A DNA stretch of 64,000 bases from UBA9619 sp964630665. Its GTDB lineage: Bacteria > Pseudomonadota > Gammaproteobacteria > Arenicellales > UBA868. Positions 43,075 through 51,704 of this stretch are shown in pieces. The notes under the pieces were generated by a model that worked only from the letters and a program-made list of their open reading frames with translations, was not told the DNA's origin and did no database searches. Numbering within the stretch: position 1 is the stretch's first letter; the number at the start of each line of letters is the position of its first letter. The stretch lies in the NCBI GenBank assembly GCA_964630665.1, contig CAZVVN010000003.1, forward strand, positions 40,508-104,507. The letters run 5' to 3'. Both the position numbers and the translations under genes were made by a program.

Positions 43075-44670
43075 ATGTTGATAAAACGTCTTAGAGATAT
43101 TCTCAAGATTGGAGTCTGCTCGGTCTTTTTGAGCATGATTCTGGGTCTCAGTGTCGGGCCGGCAATGGCGGAGAAAGTACTCCGTGTTGCGCCGCATGCG
43201 GATCTCAAGAACCTCGATCCGATCTGGACCACGGCCTACATCACCCGTAACCATGGTTACATGGTGTACGACACTCTGATCGCGATGGACTCGAACCTGA
43301 AACCACAGCCGCAGATGCTCGAGGGCTGGGAAGTCAGTGGCGATGGCCTCAGTTACACGTTTACCCTGCGTGATGGCCTGGCCTGGCACGACGGTGCGCC
43401 GGTGACATCGGCAGACTGCATCGCCAGTATCCAGCGCTGGGGCAAGCGCGACGGCATGGGTCAGAAACTCGCCAAGTTCACCGAATCCTGGACGGCTAAC
43501 AACGACAAGACCTTCACGCTCAAACTCAACGAACCCTATGGTCTGGTGCTCGATTCGCTTGGTAAGATCTCGTCCAACGTGCCGTTCATGATGCCCGAAC
43601 GACTGGCCAAGACCGATGCATTCGAGCCGGTACCAGAGGTGATCGGTTCAGGGCCTTTTATATTCGACAAGGATGCCTATATGCCGGGCGCCAAAGTCGT
43701 CTATCGAAAAAACAGCAACTACAAGCCCCGCTCCGAGCCTGCCAGTTACGCTGCCGGCGGTAAGGTTGTCCACTTCGATACGGTTGAGTGGCTGTATATC
43801 CCTGATCCGGCGACCACCATGAACGCCCTGATTGCAGGTGAGATCGACTTCTGGGAGAGCCCGTCTCCCGACCTGATGCCGGGTATGGAAGGCAACCCCG
43901 ATATCACCATCAAGGTAATCGACCCCCTGGGAACCCAGGGCTGGCTGCGGCCGAACCATCTGAACCCGCCGTTTGATAATGCAAAAGCGCGCCAGGCCCT
44001 GCTGCACATGGTCAAGCAGGAGGACTACCTGCAGGCGATCATCGGTGACGAGAAGTTCTGGCGGACCTGCGCAGCGTACTTCATGTGCGATACGCCGCTG
44101 GATACCGACGTGGGTTCAGGCCCGCTGATGAACCAGGACCTGGAGATGGCAAGCAAGCTGCTCAAAGAGGGCGGTTACAACGGTGAGACGTTGATACTGA
44201 TGGATCCGACCGATATTCCGGTGTTGCACGGTGCTTCACTGGTCACCGCTCAGATGCTGCGTAAGATCGGAGCCAAGGTCGAGGTGCAGGCGATGGACTG
44301 GAGTACCCTGACCTCGCGTCGTGCCGAGACCAAGAGTATCGCTGACGGTGGCTGGAACATCTTCCACACCTACAGCACTGGTGCTGACGTGGCCTCACCA
44401 ATCGCAAATATCGGTGTCTCCGGCGGTTGCGTCGAAGAAGCCTGGTTTGGCTGGCCTTGCGACAAGACCCTGGAAGATCTGCGCGATCAGTTCAGTCGTG
44501 AAAGCGATCCCGCTAAGCAGGTCGAGATCGGGACAGCATTGCAGAAAAGGGCCTACGAAGTCGTGCCGTATGTAAACTACGGCCAGTGGTTTCAGCCAAC
44601 GGCCTTCCGTACATCCCTCAAGGGTGTGCTGATCTCTCCGGTGCCGTTTTTCTGGAACATCGAAAAATAG
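43075..44670 (+). CDS. ABC transporter substrate-binding protein, dipeptide/oligopeptide type (SBP_bac_5)
   Basis: A 531-residue periplasmic binding protein. A Sec signal peptide (VCSVFLSMILGLSVG, cleavage after AMA near residue 32) is followed by the family 5 fold: LDPIWTTAYITRNHGYMVYDTL, WEVSGDGLSYTFTLRDG and WHDGAPVTSAD; late motifs include EVQAMDWSTLTSRRAE. (The first block spans two adjacent conserved segments.) It should bind peptides or similar amphipathic solutes for an ABC importer. No permease genes adjoin it, and a strong terminator follows. A close paralogue lies at 63371-64000 beside a DppBCDF operon at 57.7-61.6 kb, which probably serves both. Confidence 0.92.
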   Translation: MLIKRLRDILKIGVCSVFLSMILGLSVGPAMAEKVLRVAPHADLKNLDPIWTTAYITRNHGYMVYDTLIAMDSNLKPQPQMLEGWEVSGDGLSYTFTLRDGLAWHDGAPVTSADCIASIQRWGKRDGMGQKLAKFTESWTANNDKTFTLKLNEPYGLVLDSLGKISSNVPFMMPERLAKTDAFEPVPEVIGSGPFIFDKDAYMPGAKVVYRKNSNYKPRSEPASYAAGGKVVHFDTVEWLYIPDPATTMNALIAGEIDFWESPSPDLMPGMEGNPDITIKVIDPLGTQGWLRPNHLNPPFDNAKARQALLHMVKQEDYLQAIIGDEKFWRTCAAYFMCDTPLDTDVGSGPLMNQDLEMASKLLKEGGYNGETLILMDPTDIPVLHGASLVTAQMLRKIGAKVEVQAMDWSTLTSRRAETKSIADGGWNIFHTYSTGADVASPIANIGVSGGCVEEAWFGWPCDKTLEDLRDQFSRESDPAKQVEIGTALQKRAYEVVPYVNYGQWFQPTAFRTSLKGVLISPVPFFWNIEK

Positions 44671-44732
44671 AGCAGTCCTGACCTGAAGCCGGATTGAACT
44701 CTGGTAGCAGGCCAGCACATTGGTTTTATTCG

Positions 44733-44767
44733 GGCCACCATCTCTAACTAGGAGATGGTGGCCTTTT
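44733..44767 (+). terminator. Intrinsic terminator after the ABC binding-protein gene
   Basis: A perfect 12-bp stem (GGCCACCATCTC and its complement, loop TAACTAG) is followed by TTTT, 63 bases past the binding-protein stop. It isolates that gene as a single transcript from the NHL/D-aminoacylase genes downstream. Confidence 0.9.
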
Positions 44768-44842
44768 GTGTGGCTGGGCAGGTCGCTCCGGGGGTTGTTG
44801 ACTGTAGCAGTGGCGCGTGCCTGCGACTTATGAGGGAACCCC

Positions 44843-45682
44843 ATGCGTGATGATTTGGTTGTAGCACTGGGCGGTCGATATTACGCTGTCGAGTGTCCCT
44901 GGGGACGATTGCCCGATGACCAGGTGTTTGGTCCCGTCAGTCAGCTGGCGGTCGATTCACACGGTCGGGTCTACGTTTTTCAGCGCTCGAATCCTCCGCT
45001 GCTGGTGTTTGAGCGCGATGGAACACTGGTCGACAGCTGGGGCGAGGGTGAGTTCTCCGATGCTCATGGCATCTTTATCACCCGCGAGGATCTGGTTCTG
45101 CTGGTGGACCGTGATGCCCACCAGATTCTGGCCTGTGAGCTCTCAGGCGCGGTGCGCTTTCGCTTGGGTCAAAGGCATCGCCCGCAATTCAACGCGCCTT
45201 TCAACCACCCCACTGATATCGCACAGGCAGCGAACGGCGATTACTATGTTTCCGATGGCTATGGCAATTCTCAGGTCCACTGTTTTACCGCTGACGGAAC
45301 GTTTCGTTTTTCCTGGGGCCGGCCCGGAGACGGCCCGGGTGAGTTCACGACACCCCATGCGGTCTGGGTCGATCCTGCCGAGCGGGTGCTGGTCGCAGAC
45401 CGGGAGAACAACCGTGTCCAGCTGTTCGATCTGGAAGGCCGGTTCCTCGAGGCCTGGCCTGATTTCTTTCATCCGATGGATATATACGCAGATTCGGACG
45501 GAAACGTATTTGTCACCGATCAGATTCCAAGGCTCTCGATGCTGTCACCGGATGGCACCCTGATCGGGCGCTGCCGGCCTGTGCGCTTCGGCGCGCACGG
45601 TATCGCCGGAGATGCTGATGGAAACCTGTACCTGGCTGAGACTGCCCCGCTGGATTGTATTTCCCGACTGAGGCTGTTGTGA
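44843..45682 (+). CDS. NHL-repeat beta-propeller protein (peptidyl-alpha-hydroxyglycine lyase-like)
   Basis: A 279-residue protein made of repeated NHL-type blades: VSQLAVDSHGRVYVFQR, SDAHGIFI, NHPTDIAQAANGDYYVSDGYGN, TPHAVWVDPAERVLVADREN, FHPMDIYADSDGNVFVTDQ. This gives roughly six blades. Such proteins are often annotated as peptidyl-alpha-hydroxyglycine alpha-amidating lyases, which end peptide amidation by releasing glyoxylate, but many NHL proteins have other roles. No signal peptide is visible, so it is likely cytoplasmic. GAGGGA precedes the ATG. It starts 29 bases upstream of the D-aminoacylase gene, so the two are probably co-transcribed. Confidence 0.82.
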   Translation: MRDDLVVALGGRYYAVECPWGRLPDDQVFGPVSQLAVDSHGRVYVFQRSNPPLLVFERDGTLVDSWGEGEFSDAHGIFITREDLVLLVDRDAHQILACELSGAVRFRLGQRHRPQFNAPFNHPTDIAQAANGDYYVSDGYGNSQVHCFTADGTFRFSWGRPGDGPGEFTTPHAVWVDPAERVLVADRENNRVQLFDLEGRFLEAWPDFFHPMDIYADSDGNVFVTDQIPRLSMLSPDGTLIGRCRPVRFGAHGIAGDADGNLYLAETAPLDCISRLRLL

Positions 45683-45711
45683 CAGATCACCTGGCCAGCA
45701 ACGGAGGACAC

Positions 45712-47169
45712 ATGACACAAAGACTGGGTCGCTGCGATCTGCTGATCACAGGCGGCGAGGTTATCGACGGGACCGGGGGTCCTGCCAGAGCAGCCGATAT
45801 AGCACTGCAGGGCGATCGTATTACCGCGGTCGGCGATCTCAGCGTGGCAAAGGCTGATGCAGTGATCGATGCCAGCGGCAAGGTGGTCACGCCAGGGTTC
45901 ATCGATGTGCACACCCATGACGATCGGCTGCTGCTGGCTAACCCGGAAGTCACGCCCAAGCTGAGTCAAGGGGTGACTACTGTGGTGGTCGGCAACTGTG
46001 GTGTCAGCCTGTCGCCTTGGGTCAGTGATAAGCCACCACCGCCGCCGCTGGATCTGTTGTTCCCGAACGATACAAACGATGCACTCTTTCCGACATTCGA
46101 GGCGTATGCAGCCGAGCTTGATCGCCATCCGGCAGCCATCAACGCGTTGCCCTTGATCGGGCATTCGACGCTGCGCTGCGGAGCAATGGAGCAGTTGGAC
46201 CGGCCAGCGACGCACGGCGAGATCGGTAAGATGCGCTCTCTCCTTCGAGAGAGTCTTGCCGCAGGAGCGGGTGGATTTACTACCGGACTTTTCTACCCGC
46301 CCAACAAAGCGGCTACGCCGGCGGAAGTCGAAGCGCTGGCCCGGGAACTGCCCGCTTTTCAGGGCATCTATGCCACCCACATGCGAAACGAGGGCGAGCG
46401 GCTGTTCGAATCGCTCGATGAGACTTTCGACACGGCACGCCGGGCAGGTTGTCCGGTGGTGGTTTCTCATCACAAGTGCAAGAGCAAGGAGGTGTGGGGC
46501 CGCAGCGGCGAATCCCTGGCCCGCATCGAAGCCGCAGGTGCCGAGCAACCGGTCGGTTTCGACGTGTATCCCTACGTTGCCGGCTCAACTGTGCTGCTGG
46601 AAGAGATGATAGAGCCCTCGCGGCGGATCATCGTCAGCTGGTCAGCTGCAGTTCCTGAAGCAGGCGGGCGTGATCTGGCGGACCTCGCCGCAGAATGGGG
46701 CTCGACCCTGGCCGAGGCCATGGCGCGCCTGCAACCGGGCGGCGGCATCTACTTTTGTATGGAAGAAGAGGACGTCGAGAGAATTCTTGCCCATCCGATG
46801 GGCATGATCGGGTCGGACGGTATTCCGCACGACAAGCATCCCCATCCGCGACTGTGGGGCACGTTCCCCCGGGTCCTCGGGCACTACAGCCGGGAGCGGC
46901 AGCTGTTCCCTCTGGAAGAGGCGGTGCGCAAGATGACCGGGCTGTCGGCCCGCACGTTTAAGATTAGCGGTCGGGGCGTCATCGAGGCCAGTGCATTTGC
47001 TGACCTTGTCGTCTTTGACCGGTCCCGAATCATAGATTCGGCAACATTCGAGCAGCCGACCCGGGTCGCGGCAGGTATTGACTGCGTCATTGTGAATGGC
47101 GCCATCGCCTGGCAGGACGGGACTGGCACCGGTTCCCGGACCGGGCAGCGCCTCAAGAATTCCGGATGA
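45712..47169 (+). CDS. N-acyl-D-amino-acid deacylase (D-aminoacylase family)
   Basis: A 485-residue amidohydrolase-superfamily protein. Its first metal motif is His67-x-His69 (DVHTHDD), and Cys96 in VGNCGVS is at the position where D-aminoacylase uses a Cys metal ligand instead of the usual Lys. Later ATHMRNEGERLFE, VVSHHKC and IGSDGIPHDKHPHPRLWGT complete the family pattern, with the catalytic Asp in SDGIPHD. It hydrolyses N-acyl-D-amino acids to the free D-amino acid and a fatty or acetic acid. GGAGG precedes the ATG; an upstream start overlapping the NHL gene is not needed. A dipeptidase gene follows after 17 bases. Confidence 0.9.
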   Translation: MTQRLGRCDLLITGGEVIDGTGGPARAADIALQGDRITAVGDLSVAKADAVIDASGKVVTPGFIDVHTHDDRLLLANPEVTPKLSQGVTTVVVGNCGVSLSPWVSDKPPPPPLDLLFPNDTNDALFPTFEAYAAELDRHPAAINALPLIGHSTLRCGAMEQLDRPATHGEIGKMRSLLRESLAAGAGGFTTGLFYPPNKAATPAEVEALARELPAFQGIYATHMRNEGERLFESLDETFDTARRAGCPVVVSHHKCKSKEVWGRSGESLARIEAAGAEQPVGFDVYPYVAGSTVLLEEMIEPSRRIIVSWSAAVPEAGGRDLADLAAEWGSTLAEAMARLQPGGGIYFCMEEEDVERILAHPMGMIGSDGIPHDKHPHPRLWGTFPRVLGHYSRERQLFPLEEAVRKMTGLSARTFKISGRGVIEASAFADLVVFDRSRIIDSATFEQPTRVAAGIDCVIVNGAIAWQDGTGTGSRTGQRLKNSG

Positions 47170-47186
47170 CCTGAGAGTTATGCGTT

Positions 47187-48173
47187 ATGGATGCTGAGCA
47201 ACTTCATCGGAATGCGATCGTTTTTGACGGTCTGGTGATCTCGAAGTGGAGCCGCGAGGTCTTCGAGGATATGCACCGCGGCGGCATCACCGCGGTCAAC
47301 TGTACTTGCAGTGTCTGGGAAGGATTGCACGATACGCTGGTCAACGTGGCCCGCTGGAAGTCATGGTTCACCGAGCATGCCGATATCCTGCTGCCTGTGT
47401 ACACAACGCGCGACATCGACAAGGCCAAGCGCGAGAAACGGGTCGGTGTCATCCTCGGCTGGCAGAACACCAGCGGTATTGAGGACCGGTTGGAACTCGT
47501 CGCAGTGTTCAAATCACTGGGGGTCGGTGTGATGCAACTGACCTACAACACCCAGAACCTCGCCGGCAGCGGTTGTTATGAAAGCCACGACAGCGGCCTT
47601 TCGGATTATGGGCGCGGGCTGATCGACGAGATGAACCGGCTCGGCGTGGTGGTCGACCTGTCGCACGTGGGTGCAAAGACCAGTGAAGATGCGATCCGCT
47701 ATTCAAAGGCTCCGGTGGCCTACAGCCATTGCTGCCCGGCAGCGCTGCTCGATCACCCGCGCAACAAAAGCGACGCTCAGTTGAAGCTGATCGTCGAGCA
47801 CGGTGGATTCGTTGGGGTCACCACCTACCCCTCGTTCCTGCCCAGGGGTGCCGAGTCGACGGTCGATGACTGCGTTGCAGCGATCGACTATGTAATCGAA
47901 CTGGTGGGCGAGGACCGGGTCGGTATCGGGACAGATTTTACCCAGGGTCAGGATGCTGCATTCTTTGACTGGCTCAGCCTGGACAAGGGCCACGGGCGCC
48001 GGCTGATCGTCCGCGACTGGGATGTGGCGCCGCAGCCGGTCGGCTTCCAGCGGCTCTCGGAGTTTCCCAATCTGACCGCCGCCATGGTCCGTCGTGGTTG
48101 GTCCGAGAACCGGATCCGCAAGGTGCTGGGCGAGAACTGGGTAGCGTTCCTGCGCGAGGTCTGGGGCGAATAG
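47187..48173 (+). CDS. Membrane-dipeptidase (M19) family protein with altered metal site
   Basis: A 328-residue M19-type TIM barrel. His160 (DLSHVG), His181 (YSHCC) and Asp250 (GIGTDF) match conserved renal-dipeptidase positions. The N-terminal HxD metal pair is absent (IVFDGLVISKW at 11-21 in place of D-x-H-x-D), and the bridging Glu of the EGG loop is not clear (GWQNTSGIED). These changes suggest a mononuclear metal or a different reaction. Canonical relatives cleave L,D- and D-containing dipeptides. No signal peptide, so it is cytoplasmic, following the D-aminoacylase in the same operon. Confidence 0.82.
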   Translation: MDAEQLHRNAIVFDGLVISKWSREVFEDMHRGGITAVNCTCSVWEGLHDTLVNVARWKSWFTEHADILLPVYTTRDIDKAKREKRVGVILGWQNTSGIEDRLELVAVFKSLGVGVMQLTYNTQNLAGSGCYESHDSGLSDYGRGLIDEMNRLGVVVDLSHVGAKTSEDAIRYSKAPVAYSHCCPAALLDHPRNKSDAQLKLIVEHGGFVGVTTYPSFLPRGAESTVDDCVAAIDYVIELVGEDRVGIGTDFTQGQDAAFFDWLSLDKGHGRRLIVRDWDVAPQPVGFQRLSEFPNLTAAMVRRGWSENRIRKVLGENWVAFLREVWGE

Positions 48174-48194
48174 GCGCCGCCGGCGAGCGGCGTA

Positions 48195-49313
48195 TCAGAT
48201 GCTCAGGCGCCGGTCGCGGGCGGATACGGTCCAGGTGTCGCAGACCCGGCCCTGATCGATGACCTGGACTTCCTTGTGCAAGGCACTGGTCGGGCAGACG
48301 TGTCCGGGAATTGCCAGCAGCGCGTCGCCCGGCTGAAAGCCGGCGGCGGCCGGGGTCCGAAGGACCAGGTGCTCTTCATTCTGGAGAATGACTTCGGTTC
48401 TGTGGAGGTCAGGAAACACCAGGCGTTGCCCGGGTTCCGGGTCCGAGGCGCAGGCCTTGTATCCCAGATCCAAAGTCAGGGTGTCGTCCGCGGGCCGGCT
48501 GATGACGCGGGTCAGGATTCTCAGTGCCGGAACATAGTTCAGGTCCGGGAAGAGGGCGGCATAACCGGCATCGAAGAAGGTGTTGGTGCCCGGGCTGCAT
48601 TCCAGCACCGGGTCGTTGATTTTGGCATAGACCGGAAAGGTGCCGGTGCCACCGGCGACGATCCGGTTGACGGGCAGCGATTCGGCCACAAGTCGTGAGC
48701 GAAAGGCATCGGCAAGGCCCCAGCAGGCCCCCGCCGCCCGTTGCCTGTCGGCGAACGCACTCTGGTGGTTATGGCCATCGTACAGGTGAATACCCTGTGC
48801 AGTGAGACCCGGTGATCTGTCGATCAGCCGGTATAGCGCCAGGGCATTGTCGCCCGGTGGAATACCGGTTCGGTGCTGGCCGCTGTCAAGATCGAGCAGC
48901 ACGCCGAGCGCGCGGCCAGCCTGGCTAAACACCTCCGACAGTGCATTGACCGGCTTTTCGTGATCGGCAATCACCAGCAGTTGCACCGAGTTAAAAGCGG
49001 CGGCGAATTCCATCGCCCGTGGAATGTTCGGCCCGACCAGGTGGTAGGCGAGCAAAATGTCAGTGACGCCGCAGCGGGCTAGCATCTCCGCCTCGGCGAA
49101 GGTTGCACACTTGTGTTTGGTGATCCCCCGTGCAAGCTGCATCTGGATCACGGCCGCCATCTTGTGGGTCTTGCAGTGCGGGCGCAGCCGCGCAAGGTTA
49201 CCCGACTGCCGGATCATCTCGTCCAGGTTGTGTTCCAGCGCCTGGCGGAAAACCACCAGGCCGGGGGACAGGATCCGGTCAGCATCAGCAATCGAAAAAT
49301 CAAACTCTGGCAT
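48195..49313 (-). CDS. D-threonine aldolase / D-serine dehydratase-like PLP enzyme
   Basis: A 372-residue alanine-racemase-fold (type III) PLP enzyme. RPHCKTHK near residue 45 carries the Schiff-base Lys, and the C-terminal PGHVCPTSALHKEV has the His/Cys metal ligands seen in D-threonine aldolase and eukaryotic-type D-serine dehydratase. Substrates in this family are D-beta-hydroxy amino acids, which are cleaved to glycine plus an aldehyde or dehydrated to a 2-oxoacid. The start is the ATG at 49311-49313, where homology begins. It converges on the D-aminoacylase/dipeptidase operon, reinforcing a D-amino-acid theme. Confidence 0.88.
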   Translation of the reverse strand: MPEFDFSIADADRILSPGLVVFRQALEHNLDEMIRQSGNLARLRPHCKTHKMAAVIQMQLARGITKHKCATFAEAEMLARCGVTDILLAYHLVGPNIPRAMEFAAAFNSVQLLVIADHEKPVNALSEVFSQAGRALGVLLDLDSGQHRTGIPPGDNALALYRLIDRSPGLTAQGIHLYDGHNHQSAFADRQRAAGACWGLADAFRSRLVAESLPVNRIVAGGTGTFPVYAKINDPVLECSPGTNTFFDAGYAALFPDLNYVPALRILTRVISRPADDTLTLDLGYKACASDPEPGQRLVFPDLHRTEVILQNEEHLVLRTPAAAGFQPGDALLAIPGHVCPTSALHKEVQVIDQGRVCDTWTVSARDRRLSI

Positions 49314-49544
49314 GGTAAGGGTCTCTCGGTTACCGGTGCGGGGCCGGTTGGCTGGCGGTTCAGTTCTTGAGGGTAAACCGCTTGTTTTGTATCGATCAAC
49401 CTGGTCCACTGCCATGAATTCCTTCGCCTTGATTCAGTTCCTGTCCGGCATCCAGGGCCCGAGAGTTTTGTTCTGGCCGAAGAGTCCAGGTTGAAATGCT
49501 TCGGGTAGAATGCGCCGCTATTATCGGGTATGGGGAAAGATAGC

Positions 49545-50297
49545 ATGGGTGATCAGATGTTGGGCCGCGTGGCGCTGGTGACCGGCGCATCGCGGGGTAT
49601 CGGCCGCGCGATTGCCGCGGCTCTTGGCAAACGCGGGGCCAAGGTGGCGGTCAACTGGGTAGCCAACGAATCCGCGGCGCAGCAGACCCTGGACGAGGTG
49701 CGTGCCGGCGGCGGGGACGGTGGGATATACCAGGCCGACGTCGCCGCTGCACCGGAGGTCGATCGGATGATCTCGGCCGTCGAGTCGGATCTGGGGCCGA
49801 TCGACATGCTGGTCACCAGTGCCGGAATCATGGAAGCCGGCGGCTACGAGAATCTCGACCTGGAGACGTTCCGACGGGTGATGCGAGTCAACGTGGAAGG
49901 CACCTTCCTGCCCGTGATGGCCGTCAAGGACGGCATGATCTCCCGCGGCCGCGGTAGCATTGTCTGTATCTCGTCGATCGCCGGGTTGCGCTCCAGGCCC
50001 AGGGTGATCGCATACAGCACCTCGAAAGCCGCGGTGATCGGATTCGTGCGTAGCTGCGCCGGCGCTTTTGGTCCGAATGTCCGGGTCAACGGTATTGCAC
50101 CGGGCCTGATCCGGACCGACATGACCGAAAGCATGGAGCCGGATGTCCTGGCGGGCATGGAGCAGGAGGCCTTCGTCAAAAGGCTCGGGGTTCCGGAGGA
50201 CATCTCCGGTGCGGCGGTGTTTCTTTTGTCCGATGAGGCTGCCTTTGTCAGCGGCCAGACCTTCGTCGTCGATGGCGGCCGCGTCACTCTGCCTTGA
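49545..50297 (+). CDS. SDR-family oxidoreductase, FabG-like
   Basis: A 250-residue classical SDR: TGASRGIGRAIAAALGKRG, SVESD-type acidic region, LVTSAGIMEAG in place of NNAG, catalytic Ser 13 residues before YSTSK, VNGIAPGLIRTDMTE and SGQTFVVDGGRVTLP. It most resembles 3-oxoacyl-ACP reductase. The ATG at 49545 is preferred because GGGGAAAG lies six bases before it; another ATG is five codons upstream. The following EamA transporter gene begins within about 25 bases of its stop. Confidence 0.9.
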   Translation: MGDQMLGRVALVTGASRGIGRAIAAALGKRGAKVAVNWVANESAAQQTLDEVRAGGGDGGIYQADVAAAPEVDRMISAVESDLGPIDMLVTSAGIMEAGGYENLDLETFRRVMRVNVEGTFLPVMAVKDGMISRGRGSIVCISSIAGLRSRPRVIAYSTSKAAVIGFVRSCAGAFGPNVRVNGIAPGLIRTDMTESMEPDVLAGMEQEAFVKRLGVPEDISGAAVFLLSDEAAFVSGQTFVVDGGRVTLP

Positions 50298-50319
50298 GTG
50301 TCAGGACCCTTCTCGAAGT

Positions 50320-51234
50320 TTGACTGACAGAAACACTAACCTTTCGGTCGGTCTGCCGCTTCAGGCCGTCCTCGCCAGTATCGCCATTCATGCACTGTGG
50401 GGCGGAAACCCGGTGGCCGTCAAACTCGGCCTGGAAGTGTTCCCGCCCATGTGGAGTGCCTTCGTGCGATTTACCATCGCAACAGTCTGTGTCGCAGCAT
50501 GGGCAGGATACCGCGGCTTGCCGCTATGGCCGAAGCGGGAATACTGGCCGGTTCTGGCGCTGGTCTCGGCCGCGTTCACGATTCAGATCGGGGTCATGAA
50601 CATCGGTTTCAGCCTCGCGAGCGGTACGGTATCCGCTGTGTTGCAGTCGACCAATCCATTGTTCGTCGCATTGTTTGCACACTTTCTTCTGGCCCGTGAT
50701 CGCCTGGACCGGCGCAGAACAACAGGTCTGCTGATCGCCTTTGCCGGTGCCGCGGTGGTACTCCTGCGGGGCACGTTTACCGGCGGAGATGGGCTGGGTA
50801 TCGTCGGCCTGGGCGGGTTCCTCGTGCTGGCCAGTTCCATGCTGCTTGGACTGCGTCTGGTGCTGATGGTCAAGCCGCTGCGGACAATTGGTGAGATACC
50901 CGTGGTGCTCTGGATGATGGTGTTCAGTTTGGTGCCGTTCGGAATCTGCGGGGCGCTGTTCGAGTCGATCCGCTGGGAGAACCTCGGCTGGATGCCGGTC
51001 GGCGGCTTACTGTATCAGGGGATGGTCATCGCGGGCCTCGGTTTCATGGTGTTCTCGTTCCTGATGAAACGCTACTCACCCAGTGTGGTCGCCAGCTTCA
51101 ATTTTGTATCGCCCATATCCGGTGTGTTCCTCAGTGTCTGGATGTTGGGCGAGGCGGTGACGGCCAGCATTGTTGCGGGGGTCGTTCTGGTCGGTGCCGG
51201 ACTGTATCTGGCCGCAGGCAGCAGACGCGGGTGA
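50320..51234 (+). CDS. EamA/DMT-family transporter
   Basis: A roughly 304-residue membrane protein with about ten hydrophobic spans in two EamA repeats: LQAVLASIAIHALWGGNPVAVKLGLE and MWSAFVRFTIATVCVAAW at the start, VVASFNFVSPISGVFLSVWMLGE in the last repeat. (These are runs of consecutive conserved segments.) The frame is open further upstream but overlaps the SDR gene. TTG 50320 is the best start, since it gives a normal family length. Likely exports or imports a small metabolite linked to the SDR. Distinct from the EamA protein at 18620. Confidence 0.83.
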   Translation: MTDRNTNLSVGLPLQAVLASIAIHALWGGNPVAVKLGLEVFPPMWSAFVRFTIATVCVAAWAGYRGLPLWPKREYWPVLALVSAAFTIQIGVMNIGFSLASGTVSAVLQSTNPLFVALFAHFLLARDRLDRRRTTGLLIAFAGAAVVLLRGTFTGGDGLGIVGLGGFLVLASSMLLGLRLVLMVKPLRTIGEIPVVLWMMVFSLVPFGICGALFESIRWENLGWMPVGGLLYQGMVIAGLGFMVFSFLMKRYSPSVVASFNFVSPISGVFLSVWMLGEAVTASIVAGVVLVGAGLYLAAGSRRG

Positions 51235-51291
51235 TCGGTGCCTGTATGATTGACCGACAGAACAACCCTTCAAAGCTATAGGAGATCTTCC

Positions 51292-51654
51292 ATGGCACAA
51301 CAGGCGCGTTATCTCTTTACCGCAAGCATGGATGTGGACCCAGACAAGGAAGCCCTATTCAACGAGGTCTACGACACCGAGCACGTTCCTATGCTGTCCC
51401 AGGTGCCCGGCGTGATCGCAGTGCAACGGTTGGTCAGAGAACCGTGCACGCTTTCGATCGGGGGTGAACTGCGGGAGATCGATCCCGAGGGTGAGCCACG
51501 TTACGGGGCCACTTATGAGATCGAGAGCCCTGCTGTGCTCAAGAGCCCGGAATGGGCCGCCGCGGTGGAGCAGGGGCGCTGGCCCAGCGAAGTCAGGCCA
51601 TACACGCACAACCGCCGGCACGTGCTTTACCGGATTATGGTGGGCGACAGCTAA
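51292..51654 (+). CDS. Small dimeric alpha/beta-barrel-like protein of unknown function
   Basis: A 120-residue protein: a first strand (RYLFTASMDV), FNEVYDTEHVPMLSQVPGVIAVQRLVRE, a TYEIESPAVL strand-helix stretch, AAVEQGRWPSEVRPYTHNRRHVLYRIM. (Both long blocks are split by turns.) The DTEHVPMLSQVPGV pattern resembles EthD/DUF4286-type stress-responsive barrel proteins that act as small oxygenases or isomerases. GGAG precedes the ATG. It lies 50 bases upstream of the amidohydrolase gene and likely forms an operon with it. Function unknown. Confidence 0.7.
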   Translation: MAQQARYLFTASMDVDPDKEALFNEVYDTEHVPMLSQVPGVIAVQRLVREPCTLSIGGELREIDPEGEPRYGATYEIESPAVLKSPEWAAAVEQGRWPSEVRPYTHNRRHVLYRIMVGDS

Positions 51655-51704
51655 ACAGCAATTTTGCGCTTATTACTTACGTTCCAGACAAGGGGGATGA
51701 AACG

